Of a DNA stretch of 64,000 nucleotides, positions 11,969-23,616 are shown in pieces. The stretch is from contig NC_084799.1 of the NCBI RefSeq assembly GCF_963169125.1, positions 63,224,643 to 63,288,642 of the forward strand, read 5' to 3'. Every line of letters starts with the position of its first letter. Position 1 is the first letter of the stretch. The notes under the pieces are model-generated. The model was not told the origin of the DNA, did not search any database, and saw nothing but the letters and a program-made list of their open reading frames with translations. The stretch comes from Humulus lupulus. Lineage: Eukaryota > Streptophyta > Magnoliopsida > Rosales > Cannabaceae. The translations under genes were made by a program, and so were the position numbers.

Positions 11969-13571
11969 GTAATAATATTTGTATTTGTTTAACTCAAAGA
12001 AATTTCATTGAGAGAAATAAATAGGGGAGAAAATATGATCTAACTTTGATGTAGATTATGATTATGATTGTGTGTGTGCTTTTTTTTTTTTTTTTCGTAT
12101 TAGTCTGAATAAGTACAAACATTTAGATTGGTTTGGGTTGTGAAGAACAACCAGAAAATTAAATTTAGGGTAAATTTCACAAAAGCTTGTTAAATGAGAA
12201 ACACATGTCAACATATTTGTACTATAGTCCAATTTTTGTAATAAAAATGAAGGAAAGACTATACATGGTTAGTTTCCATCATTCACGTGATTACTCCTAT
12301 ATTTACATACACGAAATGTACATATGCAATCATCTTTCCCCTCCCCACCCCTCCTTTAAAAAAAAATACATTCCAATAATTTAGTTCAAGTGTAAGATTT
12401 GATTATCTTACTTTGTGCTTAGTTTAAAACAAGTTAATTTATAAACAAAAATTAAGTTATAAGAGTCCTCATTCTTATTTTCCAACTCGTTGGAAAAAAA
12501 AGCAAGTCCCATATTTAGTGAAAGAATAGAAGCCCCTCATTAAGAATGACACAAGATTTCCAACCATTGAAAGGTCATTTCAAGTGTAAGACATCTTGAA
12601 AAGAATAAAAAATAAAAAAATAGAAGACCCTTTATTGAAAGGTGACTTCAAGTGTAACATATGGTTACCTCATTTCATACTTATTTTAAAACAAGTTATT
12701 GTATATATACATTTACATATAAATTAAATTATGATAGTTGTCATGGTTAGTTTAAAAATCATTCATGTGCTCATTGTCACACACATACAAATGTACATAC
12801 AATTATCTTCCCCACCTAAAAGAAATAGTACAACAATACCCCTTGAAAGGTCACTCCAAACTAATTATTGATTATCCCTTAATTTAACTAAAAAAACATG
12901 TGAAGATACCTTTACTTTTTAATTATTTTTTATTGAAAAAATAGGAGTAAAACAACCCCATTTATATGTAAATTTAAAGTGAGAATGAAAGAAACTATAT
13001 TACGGTTTTAATATTTGTTTAATTTTTCAAACAAAATGATAATTATTCATGACTTTAATAGGTCACTTTCATTTACAAACCTCATTTCTATATAATAAAG
13101 TCATTATTGTCACAGCTTGAACTGGTGAAATATGTTAAAACGGTAATGAAAATAAACCAACAAAAAAATTTCACTTCTATTTCTTTGTTTATCGTTATTT
13201 AGTGAAATACCATCCTCATTGACCCCAACCACAATAAAGTATATACAAAATTAACACAATTTACAAACGGGTGTCCATGTCTTTTATGTTAAAAACTGGA
13301 AAAAAATTTCCGACCCTTTTCTCTACGCTTGTATTACTATTTAATTTGTGCTCAGTTCAATCTTTTACAAAATAATGGAAATATCAGACTTTAATTAAAA
13401 ATATTACGCATTCACACAAGATTATAAATATAAAACATCAAAACAATTTATCCATAATAATAATGTTAAATAAAATTACAAACATAACATATTAGGTCTG
13501 CAAAGCTAAATAAGAAAGTAGAAACACATCTAAGTGAATGAACATAACTAAAAGTACCTTACTAAAAGGTA
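11969..13571. repeat. AT-rich DNA with diverged direct repeats
   Basis: No gene is seen. Diverged copies of one phrase recur: TTCAAGTGTAAGA or similar at about 12386, 12572 and 12646, followed by AGTTTAAAACAAGTTA at 12421 and its variant near 12688, and a block with CATGGTTAGTTT plus ATTCATGTG at about 12264 and 12743. This looks like an old tandem or local duplication of roughly 250-480 bp. Confidence 0.45.
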
Positions 13572-13874
13572 TCACTTTTCTAGTGTATTACTGGCAGCCT
13601 CTACAATATGCACGAGTACGTCCTGTCTCCTGTCCATCTCCCGAACAACAACTGTCAAGGTAGCCATCTCATTTGCTGCAACATTATACATTTCTAGGAC
13701 TTGTTTCGCCAATTGGATGATTTCGCCACGAATATTTTCAGATTTCTTCATGGATTCAATTGATTGTAAGCAATTTTGACAATGATTCTTTAGTATTGGA
13801 ACATTGAACTCATCCCCGCCATTCTCGAAGGCGCTCTCACTCTTTGAATCGCTTCCACCTGTGAACAAAGACAT
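13572..13874 (-). CDS. Small unknown protein, 100 aa, Cys-x2-Cys and helical C-terminus
   Basis: Minus-strand ORF starting ATG TCT TTG TTC at 13874 and ending with the stop at 13572-13574. I do not recognise the family. The first 25 residues are Ser/Gly/acidic and look disordered. Then comes CQNC, followed by about 65 residues rich in Leu, Val, Glu and Lys with heptad-like spacing, probably a coiled coil. The longer reading that starts at 13919 begins inside the copia LTR and is not the ancestral start. Copia element C is inserted four bases upstream of this ATG. Across the insertion, a TATA box at 18744-18753 and a leader of about 100 bases would have fed this start codon. An alternative is that TTCACAG before GGTGG is a splice acceptor and the ATG is fortuitous. 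The pseudogene at 20219-20470 has a similar plan. Expression is uncertain. Confidence 0.5.
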   Translation of the reverse strand: MSLFTGGSDSKSESAFENGGDEFNVPILKNHCQNCLQSIESMKKSENIRGEIIQLAKQVLEMYNVAANEMATLTVVVREMDRRQDVLVHIVEAASNTLEK

Positions 13875-13877
13875 GAT

Positions 13878-14048
13878 TGTAAGAGAATTGAACAATGAAT
13901 AATATGTTTGCATTACCATCTGAAAAGCTTACAATAGAGTTTATATACCACTTAAGAGAAACAAAAGAACTAACAGAAAGCTAACAGAAACAATTACAAA
14001 CAAACTGTAAAACAGAAGTAATACAACAGAAACTTTTAACTCCTAACA
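13878..14048 (-). repeat. 3' LTR of copia C
   Basis: 171 bp, plus-strand TGTAAGAGAATTG to CTCCTAACA. It aligns end to end with the copy at 18467-18637 and is followed inward by the polypurine tract. Confidence 0.95.
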
Positions 14049-14384
14049 TCCCCCCTCAAACTAAGAGGAGATGAACAATGAACTCGAAGTTTGTCTCTCA
14101 AGTGTTGAAAATGAGTTGTACATAAAGCCTTTGTAAAAATGCCAGCCACTTGATCTTGGGACGGAACATGTTTGACAGCAAGTTGTCCTTGAGCTATCTT
14201 CTCTCGCACAAAATAGAGATCCAGTTCAATATGTTTGGTGCGTTAATGCAAAACTGGATTGGAGGACATCAGGATAGTGCTAACATTGTCACACCAAAGG
14301 ACTAGAGTGGCTGGAACAGAGACTTGTAACTCAGATAACAAAGACCTTATCCAAGTTATTTCAGCAGCTAAGTTTGCTAGGCTT

Positions 14385-17300
14385 CTATATATCAGCCTCA
14401 GTGCTGGAACGGGACACTGTAGGCTGTTTTTTGGATGACCAAGAAACTAATGTTGTCCCCAGAAAGACACAAAATCCAGATGTGGAACGTCTGTCATCCG
14501 GATTTGACGCCCAATCAGCATCGGAATATCCAATAATATTCATGGTGGGACTAGGTGAAATTTGCAAGCCATGATCTACAGTACTTCTGAGATACCTCAA
14601 TATCTTCTTAACAGCTTTCCAATGAGAATAAAGAGGATTTTGCATGAATTGAGATACCCGATTTACAGAGTAAGCAATTTCTGGTCTTGTTATTGTAGCA
14701 TATAGTAATGCTCCAACAAGTCTTCTGTACATGGTAGGATCGGGTATAAGATCACTTCCATAAGCAATAAGCTTCTCAATAGTAGACATAGGAGAAGGTA
14801 ATCCATTGGCATATTGCATTTTGGCTCTCCCGAGAACATCCAAAATACACTTTGTTTATGACAAGCCCACCCCTGTAGCATTTTTGGTAACCTGAATCCC
14901 AAGAAAATAGTGCACATCACCCAGATCTTTAAGAGCAAACATAGTATGAAACTTAGAAATTAATCTCTTAATTTCAATCATAGAACTCCCTGTTATTAAT
15001 ATGGCATACACATAAATCAAGAAAAAAATAACATGAATTGAGTTGACACAAATAAACAATGAGGAATTAGCCTTGGAACTGTAGAATTTGAAACTGAGGA
15101 GTGCTTACTTTAGCTTCTCAAACCAGGCCCGAGGAGCCTATTTCAAACCATACAATGCTTTGTGTAATCGACAAACTAAATGAGGATGCTTAAGATCTTT
15201 GAAACCCGAAGGTTGAGCCATATATATTTCTTCCTTCAGATCACCATTCAAGAATGCATTATTGACATCCAATTGTTTAATGTACCATTTCCTTGCAATA
15301 GTAATAGTGAGCATTATCTTGATTGTTGTCGGCTTAACTACCGGGCTAAACGCTTCATGAAAATACAGTCCTTCCCTTTGAGTAAAGCCTTGAGCAACTA
15401 GGCGAGCCTTGTGTCTTAGTATACTACCATCTGGATTTTCCTTAATCTTGAAAATCTATTTGCACCCAATGGATTTTCGTTGAGGTGGAAGCTCAACCAA
15501 TGACCAAGTTTTATTCGCTTTAAGTGCTGAAAGTTCATCAACCATAACCCTTTTCCATTGATCATCTTGCAGGGCATCAACAATTGACAATTGCTCTTGA
15601 GATGTCATAAATACCTTAGGTTTATGAATACCAGCTTTAGATCAAGTTACCATAGTGTGAGTATTAGGGGTTGCAGTTGGTATATTGGAAACAGTAGTGA
15701 CAAATTCATTCTGAGATGAAATAGGTGGAGAACAGGGGAATTATTTCAACTAGAGGACACTTCAGTGAAAACATCTTGTGAGTTTGACAAAGTCCTAGAG
15801 TTTGTATGTCCATTTGAAGAAATATTAGGCATATCTTCAACAGATTGAATAAGCTGGTCATTTGATGGAGAAGCAAGGTCCTAAGTTGAATCACTTATAT
15901 TTGGAGTTCTTTTTATAGAACTCAAAGTGGGAATGCACACATACACTTTATGAGCTAGAGTATTAGAAACAGTAATAGACTCTTTAGAATTAGTAAAGGA
16001 AGGAAACCTTGCTTCATCAAAAATAACATCTCTAGATATATATAGATGACCTAATTTATCCAAACACTTATAACCTTTGTGTTTGAAGCTATACTTCAAG
16101 AAAATGCACTCAACAGACCGAAATTATAATTTGTGTCTATTATATGGACGTATGTTGGGGTAGCAAGCACACCCAAAAATCTTCAACTTAGTGTAGTCAG
16201 GATTTTTGTTGAAAAGAAGTTGAAGAGAAGTGGAGTTAGCTATCACTCTAGTTGGCAATCTCTATTGATGAGATAAACGGCAGTTCTGACTGCCTCATCC
16301 CAGAAAATAAAAGAGATATTTGCATTAGCAAGAAGAGTGAGAGCTGTTTCAATGATGTGGCGGTGTTTACGTTCTACCACATCATTTTTCTCATGTGTAG
16401 TAGGACAAGACAAATGATGATTGATGCCATCATCAAGTAAAAATTGTGTGCATGCCCTATACTCCCCACCCCAATCTAATTGGACAGATTTGATTGTAAA
16501 ACCAAGCTCATTTTCAACTTGTTTCTTAAAATTTATAAAGGTTTGAAGTGCTTCAGATTTTTGTCCTCAAAAGATAGACCCAAGTAAATCTAAAGTATGC
16601 ATCTGTAAAATGGATGTAATATTTATAACCATTGCTAGACACATGAGAGGAAGGACCCAAAATATCAGCGTGTATGAGCTGTAAGGGCTGAGTGTACTGA
16701 GTAGTAGATGAAGGAAATGGGAATTTGTGAATTTTTCCTTTATAACATGCTGAACAAAAATCATTGTGATCTTTATTACTATGAGAAATGTTACAAGATT
16801 TCAGTATATTTGCAACAATCTTGGCTGAGGGATGTCCTAGCTGATTGTGCCAAAGCATATACATAGAAGACATGCCATTAAAGGCTTGTACAGAAGGAAA
16901 TGAACTACAAGACTCATTTTGAACTTGAAAAACTTTAGCTGGAGTGGAACTTTTGTCTGATAAACGAACAGATGAGACATCAAGATTATATAGCCCTTTG
17001 TGAACTTGGCCCTGCATCAAAACTTCCCGAGTGACCTGATCCTTGATAAGACAAAAGGTTGGATGAAACTCAAAAAAGACACCATTATCTTGAGTAAATT
17101 TTGACACTGATAAGATTTTTTGTGAGATTTGAAACAGGAAGAACTTTATTGAGATATAAGTGTCGAGAGTTGAAATTGGAATTAGAAGTTAAGGTAGCCT
17201 TACCAATGTTAGAAATGGTCAGACCTGTGCCGTCCCCAACATGAAGTTGTTCGGATCCATTGTAAGAAACTTTGGATGTTAAATTATGGTCATTGGTTGT

Positions 17301-18392
17301 GCAGTGATGTGTAGCTCCAGAGTCCGAATACCAGGGCGGATCATTGACTGAGTCTGTTGTCGCCACCATTGCAGTCATAGCTTGAGTAGATGTGTCTAGA
17401 GGAAATGCACCAAACCCTGGAAACGACTGATTTAAACGTTGATAGCACTTTGAGGCAAGATGACCTGGTCTGGAACACAATTGACAGATTGGTCTGGTGC
17501 CAACTTTTTGAGATGAGAAACCCCCTCGACTGCCGCCTCTAGTTGCCTGATTTGAAGTAGATCCAATAGTTCTAGGTGGGGTAGCATAGGGATTCCATGA
17601 AGAACCATGACCAGCAGGTGCTACACTGAAATTGGAAGAAGAAAATTTAGGGAAATTTGATTTTGACCTTGGATTGGAGCACTGACCTCGTTTTTGGGCT
17701 TGGGCAAAATGTGCTTGAGGCAATTGCGAGTCCAGCTCCTGTGATTGCTTCTCGATTCTGCTCTCTTAAGCCAACAACAGAGATTCCATCTCAGCCACAG
17801 TGTATGGTTTGAGATCTGGAATTGACAGAGATGATGAATGTATCGTACTCCAGATTTAATCCATTGAAAATAGCCGCAATATGCTCCTTTGCCGATACCA
17901 TTTCCCCTATTGATCGCAACTGATCCACCAGAAATTTATTCTTCAACAAATACTTATTCAGCGAGAGAGATCCTTTCTTGATGTTTCTGAGCTGCGACTT
18001 GAATTGATCCGCCTTCGCCACTGTCTGTGCAACAAAATACTCATCAAGCATATTCCAGACTTCAACCAAAGTCTTTGCTCCAATGATTCTTGTAAGTATT
18101 CCTTCAGCATAGAAGAAAGTAACCAAGAATACAGTAATTGTTCTTGTTTCAGCCATTCCTTGTACTTAGGGTTTATCTTCTTCAACGCTCTGTCAGATTC
18201 ATCCACGAACTGAGGAGGCGGATCAAAATCTTTGTCGATGTAATCGTGAAGATCGTGACCACAGATTGCAGCCAAGATTTGAGGATGCCATAGTAAGAAG
18301 TTATGGTTGTCAAGATTTACGGAGAGAGTGTGAGAAAATACTACAGCCGATGGAGAAGATCCAAGAACACCCGATGGAATTGAGGATGCCAT
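14385..18392 (-). pseudogene. Gag-pol of copia C, frameshifted
   Basis: Read on the minus strand, gag begins at the ATG ending at 18392 (MASSIPSG) and has the UBN2/retrotran_gag-like stretch DNHNFLLWHPQ and YKEWLKQEQLLYSWL. The zinc knuckle CQLCSRPGHLASKC lies near 17495-17450, protease WYSDSGATHHCTTN near 17340, the integrase zinc region HNQLGHPSAKI to CSACYKGK at about 16850-16730, the core at 16700-16560, RT at roughly 15600-14860, and RNase H ending SRSSTEADI at 14385. Fragments sit in different frames (shifts near 18100, 17100, 15890 and 15060), so no full polyprotein can be made. Its job was reverse transcription and insertion of the element. Confidence 0.9.
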
Positions 18393-18455
18393 GAACGATT
18401 GCGAAGAAACGAATGGAAGAAAAATTGAACAGAGAATACCCAAAGGATCTTACGT

Positions 18456-18466
18456 CTCTAATACCA
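18456..18466 (-). other. Primer-binding site of copia C
   Basis: On the minus strand TGGTATTAGAG, one base off the usual TGGTATCAGAG complement to initiator tRNA-Met, directly adjoining the 5' LTR at 18467. Confidence 0.85.
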
Positions 18467-18637
18467 TGTATGAGAATTGAACAGTGAATAATATGTTTGC
18501 ATTACCTTCTGAAAAGCTTACAATAGAGTTTATATACCACTTAAGAGAAACAAAACAACCAAGAGAAAGCTAATAGAAACCGTTACAAACCAACTGTAAA
18601 ACAGAAGTAATACAACATAAACTTTTAACTCCTAACA
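18467..18637 (-). repeat. 5' LTR of copia C
   Basis: 171 bp, plus-strand TGTATGAGAATTG to CTCCTAACA, partner of 13878-14048. It is followed by the ATGAT target duplication. Confidence 0.95.
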
Positions 18638-18743
18638 ATGATTTATCACTAGAGTGCTTCCCCCTCTAATGATTTATCAATTTTTCTGCCAAACAATTTT
18701 AAATTTTGTAAGAGAATATGAACTGGTGGTTGTAGGGGCATAC

Positions 18744-18753
18744 TATTTTTATA
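18744..18753 (-). promoter_or_regulatory. TATA box of the small Cys-x2-Cys gene
   Basis: Minus-strand TATAAAAATA, about 110 bases upstream of the copia insertion point and thus about the same distance upstream of the ATG at 13874 before insertion. Spacing suits a plant core promoter with a short leader. Function is inferred from position only. Confidence 0.4.
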
Positions 18754-20218
18754 GTCTCTAAAATTTACACAATAACACGAGTAAAATTATTTACCAAATT
18801 ACCTTTGGAAGGGAAAAACAAATTTTCTTTGGAAAAAGTTCACAAAAAATGCAGTAAAATATAATCAATTTCATTTGTTTCGGGTAGTGAGATTTCGTTG
18901 TCCACCCGACAAATGAGTCAATATTCTAATATTAAAAACAGTGAAAAGACAAGACAAGACATATTTGTCTTCTTCTAATTTCACCTATTTTTAATCCAAA
19001 TCAACTAAACAAGCCTTCAAAAAAAAATTGTATATTATTATTGTATCCTAATAAGCAATAATCATTATTAAAGGAAATTAATTAGTAGCATATTTAACTT
19101 TATGTTCGTTACTAATAAATAATTCACTAATATAAATTATAATTTTTATGCGTGTTACTAATTAAAAATTCACTCCTTTAAATTATATTTATCATGTTTG
19201 TTACTATTTGGAATGATGTGACAATACAAGAAAATAATTTAAGAAGTATTACTTATTAATATGGATGGGACAACTCAAACTTTTGACCTTTGGTATAGGG
19301 ATCCACTGTCACAAAGAGGATACAATTTTTTATCCGGTTCTAATATGTCCATCGGTAGAGTATTCTGCTCTACTCTATCATTCAATGTACCTCACTAGAA
19401 CCTACACTTTCTATCATTCAATGAGAATAGGTGAACAAAGTTAATGGTATACCCCGTTAATAATATTCTAATACAAAATAATTTCCTATCAGACATATTT
19501 TCTTAACAAAATAAATGAATACATAATTTTTTTTCTAATAAATAATTATAGAAATGTATATATTATATTTAAGATAGATTAATATTAATTTGTGTGGTTT
19601 CGGAAACAATAATTATACAACTTTCATTCTATCAGTGAACAAATTTAATTTTTGACGGTTACTTTTTCTTTTAAAAAATAAATTACTTGTTATTCTGCAG
19701 TAATTGCAAAATAAAACAATTTTAGTTAAAATGACATGTTTAAAGTTTGAGAAGCACATAGTATCAACTGTGTCCCTTCCTACTACAAAATGTGATTAAT
19801 ATTTTGTTTCTTCATACAGATTATTTACAGAAAATTAAACTTGCGCAATGAAATTCAGATTTAATCTAAGAGAAAAAATATGGATGAGTCAAAATAATAG
19901 ATAGTTTTTAGTGCATATTTTATACACAAGTCGTGCCACGTACTTTTAAAATAGCATGATAAATAAAGTATCACCTAATTCTTTGGTCGGAACAACTGCA
20001 CCAATTTATAGTAAGACAAAATTACATATAAATTGACATATTGTTCTAACCTAAGTACAAAATATTTTCGGTTAACCAATTCAAAATATTATAAATGGAT
20101 TCTTACGGATACAAGGTTAATAATAAAATTGCTACTCTTAAAAGGACTTGTATTGTGATTTCTAGCATGATTTCAATGCTAGAGGTCAGTCTATAGAAGT
20201 AATACTCTCCTCCAAAGA
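18754..20218. other. AT-rich intergenic DNA
   Basis: No coding region, terminal repeat or RNA gene is recognisable. It may include upstream regulatory DNA for the minus-strand gene on its left. A PyrPyr-rich or organised element is not evident. Confidence 0.5.
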
Positions 20219-20470
20219 TTACAGATTATTTAGTAGGTTTGTAATCTTCTCAATAACTGCATCAACACCCCTCATTTGTTCCCTTACCAAGCTGGACGTT
20301 TTCAATAGTTTGAAAATAATTTCACTTAAGTCATACAAAAAGTCCCTAGCTTCAACACATTGTGTGTTAGCCTTTCACTTTAATCGCCTCTCCTTGTCCA
20401 ACTCATCATCTAAAATGGGGCATCTCCCACACTTGACAACTTTGTGAGCCACCTTCACTACACCAAACAT
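20219..20470 (-). pseudogene. Relative of the small Cys-x2-Cys protein, one in-frame stop
   Basis: Minus strand from ATG at 20470 to TAA at 20219-20221, 83 codons plus stop with a single internal TGA after about 31 codons. The reading resumes in the same frame after the TGA and ends naturally. It has CGRC about 70 residues from its C-terminus, as CQNC is about 70 residues from the end of the 13572-13874 protein, and then a hydrophobic/charged helical tail (VREQMRGVDAVIEKITNLL versus VREMDRRQDVLVHIVEAAS). Family unknown; paralogy is my inference from layout and short matches. The alternative is that the TGA marks the true end of a short ORF and the tail is chance. Confidence 0.42.
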
Positions 20471-20730
20471 CCATTACCATAACACATCATTATAATAGTA
20501 TTTGAAAAGAGTTACTGTATATATATAGAGCACATTGTGTGTTAGCCTTTCACTTTAATCGCCTCTCCTTGTCCATCTCATCATCTAAAATGGGGCATCT
20601 CCCAGATTTGACAACTTTGTGAGCCACCTTCACTACATCAAACATCCATTACCATAACACATCATTATAATAGTATTTCATCATTATTATAATAGTATTT
20701 GAAAAGAGTTATTGTATATATATATAGAGT
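20356..20730. repeat. Tandem duplication, two units of about 175-200 bp
   Basis: The segment 20356-20530 is repeated at 20531-20730 with few changes. The unit covers the N-terminal half of the broken Cys-x2-Cys ORF and an AT-rich upstream stretch that ends in TATATATAGAG. The second copy has an extra internal duplication around ATTATAATAGTATTT. In it the first Cys of CGRC reads Ser (TCT). Confidence 0.92.
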
Positions 20731-21512
20731 TATTGGGTAAAGTCACACGCGCGGCAAATTAAAAATAAAGCGCCAAGTGAAAAAAAAAAGAGGCAAATTT
20801 TTCTCATTTTCACTATCTCGGACCGGAGTCTTCTCTCTTTCTCATTTTCCCTTTTTTCCCCTTCTCCTTCTCGTCTCTCTCTTCCCTTCGCCCTAGCCGC
20901 ACTCCCGTAACCACCATCATCCTCAGCTCCGACCACCTAACCACCATCCTCACACCCGTTTTTCTCCGAGCCAAGCTCCAAATCTCAGGCACATGTGAAC
21001 CCAACCCCCGAACCAAGTGACCCCAGGTGCGAGCCCACCTCTGCGTGCCTTCGACCCAGTGCGACTTCCATTCGCGGGCCACCACCAAGCTTACGCCGTT
21101 GAGGAGAAGATGAAAGGTTCTTTTCATTTTCCTTACGACGTTTTATTTTTCTTTTTTTGTGGAAAATATTGGTATTCTGCTCAAGTATGTATTCACTGCA
21201 TTAGATGTCAACCGATGGTTCCATAAGTAGTTTTCTACCCTTGAGCCTTTTACATTCCTAAAACTGTGTAGGCTTATCCAGCATTTTGATCCTCAACCAA
21301 GGCTATCATGCAATGCATCATTTGTTAGCATCAGATGAATATGCATTTGGATCCCTAGTTTGTGTTGTTTCTGCTCTTGCTTTTCAGGGTTGATTTCCTT
21401 CATTGGGTAGTTTACTTCACTGGGTTTTGATTGTATGCAGACAAAAATTCTCACTCAAGTAGAAAGTGCTTCTATATTTTACTAATGCTTGTATTATGTC
21501 ATCTATGAGCAG
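20731..21512 (+). other. GC-richer leader-like DNA at the left of the captured-gene mosaic
   Basis: From about 20815 to 21115 the sequence is rich in CT then GC (TTCTCTCTTTCTC, CTTCGCCCTAGCCG), as in many plant 5' UTR and first-exon regions, unlike the AT-rich flanks. An ATG lies at 21111. ORFs seen here on either strand are not supported by protein pattern. It could be a captured promoter or leader that drives the downstream mosaic. 21116-21512 looks like intron. Confidence 0.4.
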
Positions 21513-21576
21513 GCCCGTGAGGCTGAAATTTCTGTACAGGGGAAATTGGTAGATCCCCAGCGCAAAAAGAGCAAAG
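21513..21576 (+). pseudogene. Unidentified captured exon
   Basis: Flanked by TATGAGCAG and GTTGG, it encodes AREAEISVQGKLVDPQRKKS. The codon pattern and splice edges look genuine. It is not part of MMS19, and joining it to the next exon gives the wrong phase, so it probably comes from another donor gene that I do not recognise. Confidence 0.45.
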
Positions 21577-22196
21577 GTTGGTATTTCTTTAGAGTTTTAA
21601 AAACTTGAACGATGGTGTGCTCAAATTTGTTGTGGAAGTGAGAAAAGCACTATGCAAAAACCAGAACTCTGGCTAGTATGTGACATTATTTGATTAATTG
21701 AGCTGGGAGTAGAAACAAAACGTTGCCGTTGGTGATAATAATGGTTTAAATTTTGTGTGATTAGTATTTATTTTAATTTTATTGAGAAAGTAATTTGATC
21801 ACTGCTATTTTTCTAGTTGCCTCTGCTTCTTTGATGGGAATGTTGGCTCTGCTACTAATGTCGTCTTTTTTTTTTCTGCAAGTGATTTAGGTCAAGTTCT
21901 TTCAAAAAATATTTATATCTTCGTTATTTTATTTTTTGCTGTAAACTGTAAGCAGTTTTATCTTCAATAACAATTTAAGTCTGAGATGTATGCCAAAGCA
22001 TTTTTATACAATTGAGAATTACTTAATCTAATGTGCAACTTTAACTTGTAAGATTTCACCTACAAATAAGTAAATAAAAATTGTATTGAGGGCTGAGGCA
22101 ATTGCTTTATGCGTTTTGATACTTATCTTCGTGGTGCTTTATATATTTTACTCAAGGATAAGTATACTCAGTTCTATTATTTGTGTGTTACTGCAG

Positions 22197-23102
22197 GCTG
22201 CAAGTTTGGATTCTATCACTTCACTCGTTAAGAATGACTTGATAACTATTGAAACACTGGTAAGAATAAATTACCTTCTTGTCAGCTATAATTAATTGAT
22301 TTATGTTCTTATATCTGGTTTTCTGTAATTTAGGTCAAAGAGATGGAAATGTATCTGACCACTACAAATAATGTCATTCGAGCTAGAGGTAAGTTGAAGT
22401 TGAATTCATTAAAAATTAACAAAGATTTAGATTTTTGTTTAAATGGTGTTCACTCCACAACTATTACAAAGTTGGAAACATAGTGGTCACATTTTGTATT
22501 GCATAGTGATTTTGTTAAATATGGCCCCATAGATTCTACTTTTAGTTTAGACTATACTAGTGAATTTTTACTCTAAACTTTAAAAATTCATTCTTCTTAC
22601 TGTTTTGGAAACTGCTGTTCTGTTTGTGCTTCTTTTTGAGTAGCATAGTTATTTTTCCTTGGTATATCTGCATTGTACAACAGGTGCTTCAATTTATTCC
22701 TGGCAGTTAACCACTTTCTTTCTTTTTTCCCACAAGTTTTTATCTATTTAATTTAATCTGAAAATCTCATAGATTATGTCCTCATCTTCAGGTACCCTTC
22801 TTCTTGCGGAAGTTCTTGGACGTCTTGCTTCAAAGCCACTAGGCAGTGCTATCATTCATAGCTTAATTGGATTCTTCACAGATAGGCTGGTGAGTTAGTG
22901 CTCTTTCCCCTATGCAATTTGTTTGTTTTAAGTTGGTTTGATGGTGAAGCACATTGTCACAAGAGTTAATTCTTTGATTAAACGCTTAACTTTTGCTGTT
23001 AATGTATTATTTTGTAATGATATTAGGCAGATTGGAGAGCATTACGTGGGAGCTCTTTCCCCTATTAGAAGGAATGCTTCAATGGATGCAAGTCTAGAAC
23101 AG
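22197..23102 (+). pseudogene. MMS19: MMS19 N-terminal fragment, four exons with introns
   Basis: MMS19 (MET18) is a HEAT-repeat scaffold that delivers iron-sulphur clusters to DNA repair and replication enzymes. Exons 22197-22259, 22334-22388, 22792-22889 and 23027-23102, each with AG/GT edges, encode AASLDSITSLVKNDL, VKEMEMYLTTTNNVIRARG, LLLAEVLGRLASKPLG and HSLIGFFTDRL followed by ADWRALRG. These match the conserved N-terminal region of plant MMS19 as I know it, in the right order and phase. After ADWRALRG an extra G and missing bases shift the frame, giving a stop at TAG within the fourth exon. The start of the protein and over 1000 C-terminal residues are absent. Retained introns show capture at DNA level. 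This is a fragment, not a gene. Confidence 0.85.
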
Positions 23103-23616
23103 GTACATTTATTACCAGTTGAGGGAATTTTTTTTCTTGATGCATTTACCAGTTGGGTAAGTGGGGTCTTGGATCCAGAAGGCAGTGCATCTGGAGATGT
23201 TGTTACATCAGTTAAAAGGTAGGCTCTTATTTGTTATCTTTGTTTACCTATTTATGTAGTTTCTGCTTTAATAGTTGGTGTAATTTGTTTTTGTCTTTTC
23301 TGTATATATACTCATTTGTATCATTACTTCTTTAATGAGAATTGATTCTATTAATTCAGTCACTAAGTTTGATTCTATCTGCTTTTCTGAATTCCATTGA
23401 GCAAGGAAGTTGTCTCGTTTTGCTTACCTTTATGTACATGTTTCTCTTGAAACTTTACACAAAAGTATTGTTTTATGTACATGTTCTAATTATCTATTTA
23501 TTTAATTAAACAATATCACAATCACAGTCTAAATTCATACTGATCACCTAAGCGGGTCAGGGTGATATCCATTGGTCATTATGATGTACCCAAAAACGAA
23601 CAGTGTTTTTGGGAGG
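23103..23616 (+). other. Mosaic DNA between MMS19 and ATAD5 fragments, one possible exon
   Basis: A stretch at 23166-23219 ending before a GT donor reads LDPEGSASGDVVTSVKR. Its composition is exon-like but I cannot assign it. The rest is intron-like, with no recognisable coding pattern. Confidence 0.35.

Larger units (their letters stand above)
13878..18637 (-). mobile_element. Ty1/copia LTR retrotransposon C, complete, short LTRs
   Basis: A 4760-bp element with 171-bp LTRs at both ends, flanked by the perfect 5-bp target duplication ATGAT (13873-13877 and 18638-18642). The primer-binding site and polypurine tract (TCCCCCCTC on the plus strand, 14050-14058) abut the LTRs in the right places for a minus-strand element. 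Integrase precedes RT, which defines copia. Very short LTRs recall the Ale/Retrofit group (inference). I count about 11 differences between the two LTRs, roughly 6 percent, so the insertion is not recent, in line with its frameshifts. Confidence 0.96.

Noticed and set aside
14374..14574. Plus-strand ORF opposite copia C RNase H
   Set aside because: Antisense shadow of a recognised coding region.
20454..20470. CACTAC preceded by CTT as the left end of the capturing CACTA element (the right flank is also CTT)
   Set aside because: The next bases (ACCAAACATCC) do not match the right terminal repeat (AAGAAAAAATG), and the motif lies in a tandem repeat that overlaps an ORF. A chance match is likely.
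20730..21127. Minus-strand Arg/Glu-rich ORFs
   Set aside because: They are shadows of the CT-rich leader-like sequence; no codon or family support.
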